Of a stretch of 64,000 bases of DNA, positions 18,831-27,072 are shown one piece after another. Under the pieces are notes generated by a model, which searched no databases, was not told where the DNA came from, and saw only the letters and a program-made list of their open reading frames with translations. Position 1 is the stretch's first letter. The number at the start of each line of letters is the position of its first letter. This stretch comes from JBQSUQ01 sp052384575 (lineage in GTDB: Bacteria; Pseudomonadota; Gammaproteobacteria; Enterobacterales; Pasteurellaceae): assembly GCA_052384575.1 (NCBI GenBank), contig JBQSUQ010000007.1; one strand, 5' to 3'. Both the position numbers and the translations under genes were made by a program.

Positions 18831-20048
18831 ATGGCGAAAAAGGTACATCAACTGGTTGATACTGAAATCAAAAAAGCAAAAGCAGCTGATAAACCCTATA
18901 CATTGACTGACGGTGGCGGACTATTTCTGTTGATTTCGACAACGGGGTCAAAATCGTGGCGATTCAACTATTATCAGCCGATTACGAAAAAACGAACCAA
19001 AATGTCATTGGGTCAATATCCTGCAATCAGTCTATCAAAAGCACGTGCATTGCGTGATGAATATCGACAACTTGTTGCTAACGGCATTGACCCACAACAA
19101 CATATCAAAGCTGAAAAGTACGAAAAATTGCAAGCAACACAAAATACGTTTTTTGCGATTGCTGAACAATGGAAGTCAAAAAAATCAGCTGAAATCAAAA
19201 CCGCAACATTAAAAAATCATTGGCGTCGTCTTGAACTCTATGCTTTTCCGACATTAGGCAATATTCCCATTGCTCAAATTAAACCCATTGAAGTTACTCA
19301 AATGGTAACCCCTTTGTTCCAACGTGGTGTTAATGCAACAGGCATATCGTTATTGCAAACAATCAACGAAATAATGCGATTTGCGGTGAATCGTGGCATT
19401 ATCGAATACAATAAATGTACTGATATTGCTGAAACCTTTGTTAAAGCCAAATCCACTCATCACCCAACCATTCGTCCTGAACATTTGCCTGAATTTTTCG
19501 TTGCACTAAATGATTCACACGCTGATTTCATCATTAAATCATTGATTAAATTTTTGCTTTTAACGATTGCTCGTCCTAAAGAAGCTGCTAATGCCAAATG
19601 GGCTGAAATTGATTTTGAACAATCACTTTGGCACATTCCTGCTGAACGAATGAAAATGAAGCAGCCCTTTACAATCCCACTTTCAAAACAAGCGGTTAAA
19701 ATTTTACAAAAATTGCAACCCATAACAGGTCGTAGTGCTTACATTTTCCAAAGCATCAAAAAACCTTCGCAACCCATTGGTGCGCAAATTGCCAATAACA
19801 ATATCAAACAAATGGGTTACAAGGGTATATTGACATCACACGGTTTGCGCTCTATTGCAAACACTTATCTAAGTGAAAAATTTATTGATTTGAATGTTGA
19901 AATTATTGAGGCTTGCCTTTCGCATAAAAGCCAAAATAAAGTACGAAATGCTTACAATCGTTCTACCTATCTCGAACAACGTAAACCATTAATGGACGAT
20001 TGGGGGAATTTTGTTGAACAATGTATGAATCAAAGTGTTGAATTGTAA
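18831..20048 (+). CDS. int: P4-type tyrosine integrase of the inserted element
   Basis: 405 residues. The N-terminal arm-binding domain (DUF4102: LTDGGGLFLLI, WRFNYYQP, SLGQYPAISLSKAR) is followed by the core-binding and catalytic domains: Arg I (IARPKEAANAKW), box II (SHGLRSIANTYLSE), His (CLSHKSQNKVR) and Tyr (NAYNRSTYLEQR). GAGGTG precedes the ATG. This family usually integrates into tRNA genes; here the element sits in a protein-coding gene of another mobile element. Probably intact. Confidence 0.93.
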   Translation: MAKKVHQLVDTEIKKAKAADKPYTLTDGGGLFLLISTTGSKSWRFNYYQPITKKRTKMSLGQYPAISLSKARALRDEYRQLVANGIDPQQHIKAEKYEKLQATQNTFFAIAEQWKSKKSAEIKTATLKNHWRRLELYAFPTLGNIPIAQIKPIEVTQMVTPLFQRGVNATGISLLQTINEIMRFAVNRGIIEYNKCTDIAETFVKAKSTHHPTIRPEHLPEFFVALNDSHADFIIKSLIKFLLLTIARPKEAANAKWAEIDFEQSLWHIPAERMKMKQPFTIPLSKQAVKILQKLQPITGRSAYIFQSIKKPSQPIGAQIANNNIKQMGYKGILTSHGLRSIANTYLSEKFIDLNVEIIEACLSHKSQNKVRNAYNRSTYLEQRKPLMDDWGNFVEQCMNQSVEL

Positions 20049-20053
20049 TGTAA

Positions 20054-20085
20054 AAAAGCTGTTGTCTCTCAACAACAGCTTTCAC
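20054..20085. terminator. Terminator between int and the XRE regulator
   Basis: AAAGCTGTTGT stem (20055-20065 with 20072-20082) with a T6 tail on the minus strand; it serves both converging genes. Confidence 0.85.
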
Positions 20086-20475
20086 TTATTTTTGTTCTAA
20101 TAATTGTATAATACGATCTAATCTATTAATTTCTAATTGCTTTTGTTCAAGTAATTCATCTTTATGTTTAACTTCAAGTTTTAATTTCTCAATCTCAATA
20201 ATTAATGATTGATCGTTATTTCCTTGATATACAGGACTTAAATGTATATGCTCACTAATTTGAACACAAACATTTTTGTCATCAGGTGAAATTAAACTAA
20301 CAATATCAATATCCAAAATTTGTGCGATCTGTTCTAGCTTATCCAAATACAACTTTGTTTCGCCTCGCTCAATCTTGGCATAACCATTCAATGACATACT
20401 CATTTTTTCTGCCATTTGCTCTTGCGACCACTCTTTTGCTTCTCTGATCTTGCGAATTTTCTCGTTTACGTTCAT
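20086..20475 (-). CDS. XRE-family transcriptional regulator
   Basis: 129 residues: an N-terminal helix-turn-helix (IRKIREAKEWSQEQMAEKM, then LNGYAKIERGETK) and a C-terminal coiled coil (IEKLKLEVKHKDELLEQKQ). Likely the repressor of the element's lysogeny-type switch, inferred from its position between int and the divergent cargo genes. AGGT precedes the ATG. Confidence 0.85.
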   Translation of the reverse strand: MNVNEKIRKIREAKEWSQEQMAEKMSMSLNGYAKIERGETKLYLDKLEQIAQILDIDIVSLISPDDKNVCVQISEHIHLSPVYQGNNDQSLIIEIEKLKLEVKHKDELLEQKQLEINRLDRIIQLLEQK

Positions 20476-20600
20476 TTCATACCTACAAATTCGTTAGTGT
20501 TTACAACAACTTGTGTGTTTACTATACATTAATTGTTGGTGGAACTCAAAATTTTTCTGACTACAATCTACTCCAAATTAGTTGAAATGAGGATCTGACA

Positions 20601-20996
20601 TTGCGTATTCTTTGGAAATTGATTAGGTGTATCGCTGGAACAATATCATTTTTGATAGTTTTAATATATTTGGCTGAATTTTTTCAGGGCGGTGGCAATT
20701 TTTTTCAAGGAAAAGGTACAACCGTATTTTTCGTAGCCTTAGCTATTTTAATTTTTTTACTTTTTACAAGTAATACTTCTTTAATTCAATGCCCTAATTG
20801 TGATTCTGGAGATGTTGAATTAGAGAGCACAAAAGAAATAGATCGCTGGATAGGAAAAACAAAAGTCCGTGAAAAAATGGCATCGGGAAAAATTCGTGAG
20901 CGATATATGCAAACAACAATGGTAAAAAAACGTTATTACTACTGTTGTAGTAAATGCAACCATAAATTCACTTTAGTTCGAGAGCAAGAATTGTAA
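20601..20996 (+). CDS. Small membrane protein with zinc ribbon
   Basis: 131 residues, TTG start with GAGG upstream. Two hydrophobic segments (residues 8-25 and 40-57) are followed by a cytoplasmic domain bearing CPNC and, near the end, CCSKCNHKF, which together form a zinc ribbon. No known family. It is 13 bp upstream of the GIY-YIG gene on the same strand, so the two are probably one cargo unit. A defence role is possible but not shown. Confidence 0.65.
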   Translation: MRILWKLIRCIAGTISFLIVLIYLAEFFQGGGNFFQGKGTTVFFVALAILIFLLFTSNTSLIQCPNCDSGDVELESTKEIDRWIGKTKVREKMASGKIRERYMQTTMVKKRYYYCCSKCNHKFTLVREQEL

Positions 20997-21009
20997 TTGG
21001 TTAATTAAT

Positions 21010-21783
21010 ATGTTTTCAATCTCAATCACAGAAAAAATCAATTATTACATTTACTGTTTAGTTGATCCTCGTGACCAAAATATTTTTTATGTTGGAAAAG
21101 GCAAAGGAAACCGCGTATTTCAACACGCGAAAGGAGTTTTGACAGGAAAAGCGAAAGAAAGTGAAAAAATTGAATTAATTAAAGACATTTATCAAATAGG
21201 ACTTGAACCTTTATATTACATTCTTCGTCATAATATCCAAACCGAGAGCCAAGCATTAGAATACGAGGCTTTAGCGATTGATTTATTATCATTAGTCAAA
21301 CCTAATCAGCAACCATTAACAAATATTCAAGGTGGAACGCATTCATCTGAAAAAGGCTTGATGTCATTATCTGAATTGAAAAATCTTTATGATCCACAAG
21401 AATTAAAAACGGATTTGCCTATTGTTTTAATCACAATTAATAGAAATTATAATGATTTAAAACGTAAACTTAAATCAGGTGAAATTAAACAAGCTGATAT
21501 TGAACAAGAAATTTATAATCGAACTCGTGGTTATTGGAAAATGAGCCAACGCCGCGAAAAAGTGAAATATGCCGTTGCTGTTTATCGAGGTTGGACATTG
21601 GCTGTCTATGAAATTTCTCATTGGGTTGAAGCACCTATTGAACGGCAAGGACGATGGGGATTTGAAGGAAAAATTTTACCTAAAGATTCACCGATCTACC
21701 AAGAACTGGTTGATAAATTAACCTATTCCTCCAATGAAGATTATAAAGCACCACAAAATCCAATTACTTATCGTAATTGCTAA
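21010..21783 (+). CDS. GIY-YIG domain protein (LEM3-like)
   Basis: 257 residues. The N-terminus has a GIY-YIG nuclease-like core (YYIYCLVDPRDQNIFYVGKG, then NRVFQHAKG and a Glu in ALEYEALAIDLL). The C-terminal half has a separate domain (RGYWKMSQRREKVKYAVAVY, then RWGFEGKI) known from various nuclease-associated proteins. Likely cargo of the element together with the upstream membrane protein. The substrate is unknown; anti-phage or element-maintenance functions are both plausible. Confidence 0.75.
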   Translation: MFSISITEKINYYIYCLVDPRDQNIFYVGKGKGNRVFQHAKGVLTGKAKESEKIELIKDIYQIGLEPLYYILRHNIQTESQALEYEALAIDLLSLVKPNQQPLTNIQGGTHSSEKGLMSLSELKNLYDPQELKTDLPIVLITINRNYNDLKRKLKSGEIKQADIEQEIYNRTRGYWKMSQRREKVKYAVAVYRGWTLAVYEISHWVEAPIERQGRWGFEGKILPKDSPIYQELVDKLTYSSNEDYKAPQNPITYRNC

Positions 21784-21816
21784 AAAATCACCAGAATAAT
21801 GTTCTGGTGATTTTTT
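21782..21816 (+). terminator. Terminator after the GIY-YIG gene
   Basis: Perfect 15-bp stem (AAAAAATCACCAGAA and complement) ending in T6. Confidence 0.9.
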
Positions 21817-21932
21817 CATCTACTAAATCGGATAATTAATTTTCACTCAAATTGTGTCTCTGTGCTTCATTTAGGATCATTCTCGTGCAGAATAAATAAC
21901 TACATATTATTTTGTGTACACGAGAATAAAAA

Positions 21933-22121
21933 ATGATAACAAAACTGCGTAAATTTCCACCGCACTATGATGTAGATACTGATGTCTTACTTGAATGTTT
22001 GCTGAACAAACTTGAACCCGAAGACCTTATTTTCCTGTTGCGCTTGTTTCAACGTACCCCTCAAGCAAAATATCTACTTGCTCGAAAAATTAAAAAAATT
22101 GTCAATAAAAAGTTATCTTGA
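21933..22121 (+). CDS. Small hypothetical protein of the element
   Basis: 62 residues, charged and helical (LLECLLNKLEPEDLIFLLRL, ending in KIKKIVNKKLS). It has no recognised family. It lies in front of the AlpA-like gene on the same strand, 52 bp apart. A small regulator is possible. Confidence 0.5.
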   Translation: MITKLRKFPPHYDVDTDVLLECLLNKLEPEDLIFLLRLFQRTPQAKYLLARKIKKIVNKKLS

Positions 22122-22173
22122 AAAATTTTTATGCTAACCTCCTGACAAATACTAATGAAAAAAGGAGATTATT

Positions 22174-22359
22174 ATGCTTATTCAAGACAATGTCGGCTAC
22201 TATTTGACAATTCAAGACCTACAAAATCGTTTACGACTCAGCCGTTCAACGATTTTACGTTTAATCGAAGCGAAAAAACTCACCGCAATTAAACTCGGAC
22301 GACAAGTTCGCATTCCCGAATCTTAGGTCTTAGACTACATTAACAGTTGCCAATTATAA
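22174..22359 (+). CDS. AlpA/excisionase-like HTH protein with in-frame TAG
   Basis: A good Shine-Dalgarno (AAAGGAGATT) precedes ATG 22174. The product begins MLIQDNVGYYLTIQDLQNRL and has a winged-helix HTH (SRSTILRLIEAKKLTAIKLG, then RQVRIPES), typical of AlpA/Xis proteins that trigger excision. At codon 51 (22324-22326) a TAG interrupts the gene; the frame continues VLDYINSCQL to a TAA at 22357-22359, which is the usual family C-terminus. Either it is truncated by 11 residues or TAG is read through. Confidence 0.78.
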
Positions 22360-22396
22360 AAAAAGCCGCCAAAATTACTTTGGCGGCTTTTGTTTT
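22360..22396. terminator. Bidirectional terminator between the AlpA-like gene and rep
   Basis: 13-bp stem (AAAAGCCGCCAAA, 22361-22373, with 22379-22391) and T-rich flanks at the meeting point of two converging genes. Confidence 0.88.
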
Positions 22397-23474
22397 ATGA
22401 TATTTGGTGATTGCGTTTAAAACACATTTTTGCACAACCGACTGAAACAGATAATTGTTGTGCAATGTCTTGCCATTTTAGCCCTTGATTTTTCAACACT
22501 AAAATGCGTTCGTACATTGATTGCGACTGATTTTTTGACTTAATAACCCTTACTTCTTTTAACCAACGATGTATTGTGCTAACGCTAACATTAAATTGTT
22601 CTGCAAGCTGTTTAGGCGACACACTCAGTTGATTATGATTAAATTGTGCAATGAATAATGCTTTATTTTGTTGTTGTATTTTCCAACGTTTTTTCGAACG
22701 ATTTGATTGAATTTCACGAAACTGTGCTTCACTAAATCGTTCCCAAATCCAACGAGCCGCACTTTTTGCGATACCTTTTAATTCACGATAGGCTAATGGT
22801 GGCTGCTGATGTTGATTAAGTTGTTCTAATAACGACAACAAATATTCATTAAACTGCGATAAATTTTTGTTTGCTTTTTTAAATTGTAATACTTCACGAT
22901 AACCAATGCGTTTAATTTGATTAAACAAATCACAATTTCGACCTTCAGCAACTTCATCAATATGTTGATAAAACACAGGTTTATTCGACAAATCAACAAA
23001 ATCAGCTAAATAGTCTAAACTGTATGCAGGCACATTAAACACAAATGTCCGCCAAAAATCGCAATTAGGGTTCTTCGTAAACACATTCACATAGTGTTTA
23101 TCCTAGCCTAATTTTTCAACGTATGCTTGCCGTATTTTTTCAAAGTAAACTTTTGGTTTTATGCGTCCATTGCTCGTATTACAAATTGGTGATTCAAGTG
23201 CATAAATGTAATGACAACGGCCATTTAATTTATTTTGCACCACAATGTTCGGACTCGGTAAACCCACTAATTCCCAATCCATTGCTGAATTTTCACGGTC
23301 TACATCAAACACCATAAATTTAATAAACAAATCGTTAAATTGAATATACTTATGTGTTAATGCGACTTCTTTTTGATTTAACCAAACCCCATCACCAAAG
23401 CAATCTGTCTATTTTATCTGTTGCGATAAACTGCGGTTAAAGTCATCTAACGTGTAATTTTTTCTATTGTACAT
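22395..23474 (-). pseudogene. ColE2-type replication protein (Rep) with two in-frame TAG codons
   Basis: Reading from ATG 23474 (AAGGAG upstream) gives exactly 360 codons in one frame, broken only by TAG at codon 22 (23409-23411) and codon 124 (23103-23105). The pieces read as a replicase/PriCT family protein: TDCFGDGVWLNQKEVALTHK, FMVFDVDRENS, GRCHYIYALE, then after the second TAG DKHYVNVFTKNP, a middle domain, and a C-terminal HTH (PKQLAEQFNVSVSTIHRWLK). There is no frameshift. It would start replication of the excised circle. Shown as a pseudogene, but amber read-through would restore it. Confidence 0.75.
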
Positions 23475-23506
23475 TTTACTCCTTATTTTAGTAACATAAT
23501 GTCATT

Positions 23507-23584
23507 CCATATCAGATAATAATGCTGAATATGATTGTAATGATGTATGAGTAACAAATTATTATCCCATATCAGATATTAATG
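23507..23584. repeat. Iteron-like direct repeats upstream of rep (possible origin)
   Basis: An 18-bp sequence (CCATATCAGATAATAATG) at 23507-23524 recurs with one mismatch at 23567-23584, 60 bp apart, just upstream of rep in AT-rich DNA. Placement next to a Rep gene suggests an origin or an autoregulatory site. The rest of 23585-23936 is AT-rich with no gene I can support. Confidence 0.5.
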
Positions 23585-23868
23585 ATTAGAAATTAATAAA
23601 TGAAATAATGATAATTGAATACCAAACATTATTTGATGACATTATATTGTTAATGAACAATACGCAATATTGACTGAAACAGGAATACATCAACAACTGA
23701 TGTAAACTGAACAAGACCAATATTGCACTACAAGCCTACACCAAAATTATCGTAAAATAACTTGAAATTTAACTTTCTTGTGAATTTTAGTATAATTTTA
23801 CAGCGATTGAGCTGAACATTGAAAAGAGATCATTTTTTGATCATATTGCTGAAGCACATTGAATTATG

Positions 23869-23888
23869 GTAACCATATTAGTAACCAA
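23869..23888 (+). repeat. Candidate right attachment repeat (attR)
   Basis: GTAACCATATTAGTAACCAA, 18/20 match to 18725-18744 in the same orientation; 66 bp from the inferred right border of the element. Confidence 0.6.
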
Positions 23889-23954
23889 ATTTATATATTA
23901 AAATTGATAAAGCTATACCTAATATAGATCTAATAACATCAAAACAATTTTTTA

Positions 23955-24884
23955 AATAAAAAATATACATCAAAATTTCATAATTGGCCTTATGTTGATA
24001 AACATAAAAATGTTAAGGTTTCTGAAGCTTTATTATTATTTAGAGAAAATGAATTTCATGATGACTTTTCCCCTAAAAGTTTTTCTTTTGTGTTACCAAC
24101 GGTGAATCAAATTAATGATAGGTTTTGCTATTCTGAAACTCGTCCTAAAACATCATTATGGGAAAAACATTGTATAGGCACATCCAAAGGAGAATTCATA
24201 AGATTACCATCACACAATGCAAGACATTGGTTAAGTACAAAAGCTGAACGAGGAGGAATGGATGAGTTAACTTTAGCTAATTGGGCAGGACGAGCAAGAG
24301 TTGCAGATAACAAGGCTTATGATCACAGAACAGAAGAAGAAAAAAGTGAATCAGTTAGGAATTTACTCATTCCCGAAGATATTTCTATCTTAGATAAAAT
24401 TCATTTGAATCTTCCTATTACCTATGAAGACTTAGGGAAAGATAGAATTGGAATCGCAACGGTAACAGAAATAGGGATCTGTGAACATGATTATGCAATG
24501 TCTCCATGTTCTCGTCATGGAGATTGCGAAACATGTAAAGAGCTTGTTTGTATTAAAGGTTTAGAGCACTCCTTAGAAATCTTAAAGGTGCGTGAAGCCC
24601 AGATAACCGAACAATTTAATAAAGCTAAAGAACACCATAAAATAGGTGTTTTTGGTGCAGATCGCTGGATAAGTAATTTAGGATGGAGACTAACTCACAT
24701 AAAAACTAAAATTAAATTCTTAGAAAATGAGAGCATCCCAAATGGTTCCTTATTAAGGATGCCTGATGAGTATGATCCTTCCCCTATTAAATTAGCTTTG
24801 TTGGAAAGAGGAATGGATCTAGATATACAGAAGAAAGAAACAGCTAAGTTAGACGATGATTTATATAGACTAATGGAGTTATAG
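23955..24884 (+). pseudogene. Tyrosine recombinase 3, 3' half
   Basis: Carries the residues missing from the 5' half: box II (SHNARHWLST), a Trp/His region (LANWAGRARV) and the Tyr (NKAYDHRTEEE), followed by a Cys-containing tail (CSRHGDCETCKELVC) and a helical C-terminus. The frame continues upstream as NKKYTSKFHNWPYVD to the junction at 23949-23954. A GTG at 24090 could start a fragment, but there is no reason to think it is made. Its stop is one base from the next gene. Confidence 0.85.
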
Positions 24885-24885
24885 T

Positions 24886-25296
24886 ATGCCTAAAATTCTT
24901 ATTACAGAAGAAAATTTAGAAGATATAATCATGTTGATTAATACTTGGGAGGGTAAATTAACATGGGATTTACTCTGTCATAAAGTGGCAGAACTACTGA
25001 ATGTTAAAAGTATTGAGAGACAGTCTCTTGCAAATTATTCAGATATTCAAACAGCCTTTACTAGACGAAAACAAAAAATAAAAGAAAGAGCAAAAGCTAA
25101 TCCTATACCAAATGTAACTGTGGATTATCTGCAAAAGCAAGTTAAGAATTTAAAAGCTCAAGTACAACGTTTGGAAGAAATTAATGAGCGATATAAACAG
25201 CAATTTATTGTATGGCAATATAATGCATATATGCATGGTATGACCCAAATTACTTTAAATAAGCCTCTTATTGCTGTTAACCGTCAACGTAGGTAA
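24886..25296 (+). CDS. Small coiled-coil accessory protein of the recombinase module
   Basis: 136 residues: a charged N-terminal domain and a coiled coil (LQKQVKNLKAQVQRLEEINE). Small coiled-coil proteins of this size follow the recombinase genes in Tn554 (TnpC) and in related multi-recombinase elements, where they influence integration. It is coupled to recombinase 3 (1 bp gap), so the original operon had four genes: about 428, 506, 678 and 136 residues. Confidence 0.7.
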   Translation: MPKILITEENLEDIIMLINTWEGKLTWDLLCHKVAELLNVKSIERQSLANYSDIQTAFTRRKQKIKERAKANPIPNVTVDYLQKQVKNLKAQVQRLEEINERYKQQFIVWQYNAYMHGMTQITLNKPLIAVNRQRR

Positions 25297-25336
25297 TTTA
25301 TAGGATGATTTTTACTATAATAGTAGTCTCTACAAA

Positions 25337-25368
25337 AGATTGTCTGAAAATCAATTTTCAGACAATCT
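25337..25368. terminator. Hairpin closing the recombinase module
   Basis: 14-bp stem around TCAA (25337-25350 with 25355-25368), 40 bp past the last gene. It lacks a clear T run. The remaining bases to 25500 hold nothing I recognise. Confidence 0.55.
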
Positions 25369-25502
25369 CTTCACACCTATTAAACTTCTTGATGGGTAGA
25401 GTAGAAAACAATTTTCGTCAACATCTACTTCTTCTGGCCGGAGAGATACAGCAGTTTAATGGCGCGTCAAACACTATTGTACTGAACTACGCCACGTCGT
25501 TG

Positions 25503-25881
25503 CCTAGGTGCACGCCCATATCAACCCCTTCTTTCACAATATCTGCCAACGATCGTCCACCACGATTTCCAAGCGGGTTTTCGGGTATTGGTTCAAAATC
25601 GGCTTTAATTTTGGATACAACACGGCTTCCGCTGCCATCGCCGGGGCGTTGATGCGAATCAATCCCGATGGCGTATTCAAAAAATCATTTAATGCATCGA
25701 CTTCTTGGTTTATGGCTTGATAAAGCGGCAAAAGCTGTTCAAAAAGCTGTTGTCCCGCTTTGGTTAGCGATACATTGCGTGTTGTACGGTTGAATAGTAG
25801 TAGGTTTAGCCGTGTCTCTAAATTTTTCATGCTATGGCTTAAGGATGAGGAAGAAATTCCCAATAGCTGTCCTGCTTTCAC
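25503..25881 (-). pseudogene. LysR-family regulator, N-terminal fragment with frameshift
   Basis: DNA-binding domain of a LysR regulator (SSSSLSHSMKNLETRLNLLLF, then TRNVSLTKAG) lacking the first 20 or so residues. Near 25537 one base is missing: the frame changes from DDRWQIL to the expected ADIVKEGVDMGVHLGNDVA. The fragment then ends in unrelated sequence. It is dead. Confidence 0.8.
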
Positions 25882-25934
25882 AAAACTAAACCTAATTTAT
25901 CTCAATAAAGATACGTTCTAAAATGACCGCACTT

Positions 25935-26375
25935 CTAGCCTTTCAGTACCTCCACCAACGCCTTAAACAACGGCGAATTCTGGCGGCGGTTTGGGTAGTA
26001 AAGATGATAGCCTTCATAACTCATTGCGTAGTCATCTAAAACCTCTACTACTTCCCCACGTTCTAGCTCTTTTGCCATTCGATCTTTAGGCATTAATGCT
26101 AAACCTAAATGGGAAAGGCACGCTTTTTTCGCCAGAAAATTATTATTAACCACCAATCTTCCCGAAGGGGTAAATTTAATCACCTCTTTTGTTTCAGGGG
26201 AACGAAATTCCCAAACAAAAATGCCCTCAGAAGTCGGCATACGTACACATAAACATTTATGTTTGACTAAATCGCTAATTGTTTGAGGCGTACCATTTTT
26301 TTCTAAATATTGTGGGGTCGCCATTAGTGCCATTTGCATATCATCGGAAACGGTATCCGCGCTATTTGTTCCATA
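25935..26375 (-). pseudogene. LysR-family regulator, C-terminal fragment
   Basis: Effector-binding domain (DDMQMALMATPQYLEKNG, HLGLALMPKDRM, YHLYYPNRRQNSPLFKALVE). No HTH precedes it; upstream is an insertion-sequence remnant. On the minus strand it comes before the N-terminal fragment, the reverse of a normal gene order, so the two were rearranged or come from two genes. Confidence 0.75.
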
Positions 26376-26402
26376 ACGGCTTATAGCCGTCGTGACAAAG
26401 TC

Positions 26403-26642
26403 TAGGCTGCCTTAAAACGCAGCCATCATCAAATCACACCCAAACAAAAGCATTACGACACTTTACAAGTTGATGAGTTCCATACATTTGTTGGAAATAA
26501 GAAAAACAAAATCTGGCTGATTTACGCTTATCATGCCAAGACAAGTGAAATCGTGGCATTTGTTTGGGGCAAACGTGATTTGCAAACCGCTTTGGCTTTA
26601 AAGTAGCGTTTAAAAGCACTCAAAGTAAGCTATGAACGTATT
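26403..26642 (+). mobile_element. IS1-family-like transposase remnant
   Basis: In frame it reads KHYDTLQVDEFHTFVGNKK, IWLIYAYHAKTSEIVAFVWG, KRDLQTALALK, then TAG (26604-26606), then RLKALKVSYERI. The copy at 36386-36760 has Gln (CAG) at the TAG position. Both ends are lost and it runs straight into an IS3-type remnant. Confidence 0.8.
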
Positions 26643-27072
26643 CCAAAATCCGATAACGCAAGCGTTCTTCTTCGGTTTTGGGTGGGGGAGGCATTTTCGG
26701 GTATTTCGGTTTCATTGCTGGTCGTCCTTTCGGCTTTGGAAATAAGCCGTTTATACCTTGTTTTTCAAAGGCTTGCAACCACTGGCTAATCCCCCCTGAA
26801 TTAGCAATACCAAAATGCAGACAAGCACTTTCTGCAGAAAATTGCCCCTTTTTGACCGCTTGTATGACGGTTAATTTAAATTCTGGGGAATATTTTTGCT
26901 TCTTACCCAGTACGGCTAAACTATTGATTCCATTATAGTTATATTGCGAAATCCAACGGCGTAGCGTGGAGGCTTTAAGCTGAAATTGCTGGCGAGTGAG
27001 TGAGCAATTTTTCCCGTTTTGGAGAAAAAATGCGATCACTTCTTGTTTGAAAGATTGGTTGTATTTCGTCAT
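26620..27072 (-). CDS. IS3-family OrfA (transposase DNA-binding subunit), truncated
   Basis: 150 residues with two HTH motifs (TRQQFQLKASTLRRWISQY and FSAESACLHFGIANSGGISQ), typical of IS150 OrfA. The last few residues (LEYVHSLL) come from the neighbouring remnant, so the orfA-orfB frameshift zone is lost. No active transposase can be made from this copy. Confidence 0.8.
   Translation of the reverse strand: MTKYNQSFKQEVIAFFLQNGKNCSLTRQQFQLKASTLRRWISQYNYNGINSLAVLGKKQKYSPEFKLTVIQAVKKGQFSAESACLHFGIANSGGISQWLQAFEKQGINGLFPKPKGRPAMKPKYPKMPPPPKTEEERLRYRILEYVHSLL

Larger units (their letters stand above)
18599..23954 (+). mobile_element. 5.36-kb P4/PICI-like integrated element inside recombinase 3
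   Basis: Everything between the two halves of recombinase 3: P4-type integrase, XRE regulator, membrane zinc-ribbon protein, GIY-YIG protein, small ORF, AlpA-like protein and ColE2-type Rep. The borders are inferred from the frame-restoring junction at TTTTTA. A near-identical 20-bp direct repeat near each end (18725-18744, 23869-23888) may be the true attachment core, in which case the outer 120 and 65 bp are flanking or secondary. The gene content (integrase, AlpA, replication protein) is that of a small satellite-like island. Confidence 0.8.

Noticed and set aside
22395..23330. Two separate hypothetical proteins (231 and 75 residues) on the minus strand
   Set aside because: Both are pieces of one 360-codon Rep frame broken by TAG codons; the homology runs through the breaks.
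23475..23936. AT-rich repeats considered as a CRISPR array
   Set aside because: Only two copies of an 18-bp repeat 60 bp apart, with no regular spacers and no cas genes nearby.
18599..23954. Integration at a tRNA gene
   Set aside because: No tRNA-like sequence was seen at either border; the element lies in a protein-coding gene.
25337..25368. Hairpin containing TGTCTGAAAA considered as a Neisseria DUS pair
   Set aside because: It lacks the GCC core; only 8 of 10 core bases match and no dialect I know fits. Kept as a plain hairpin.
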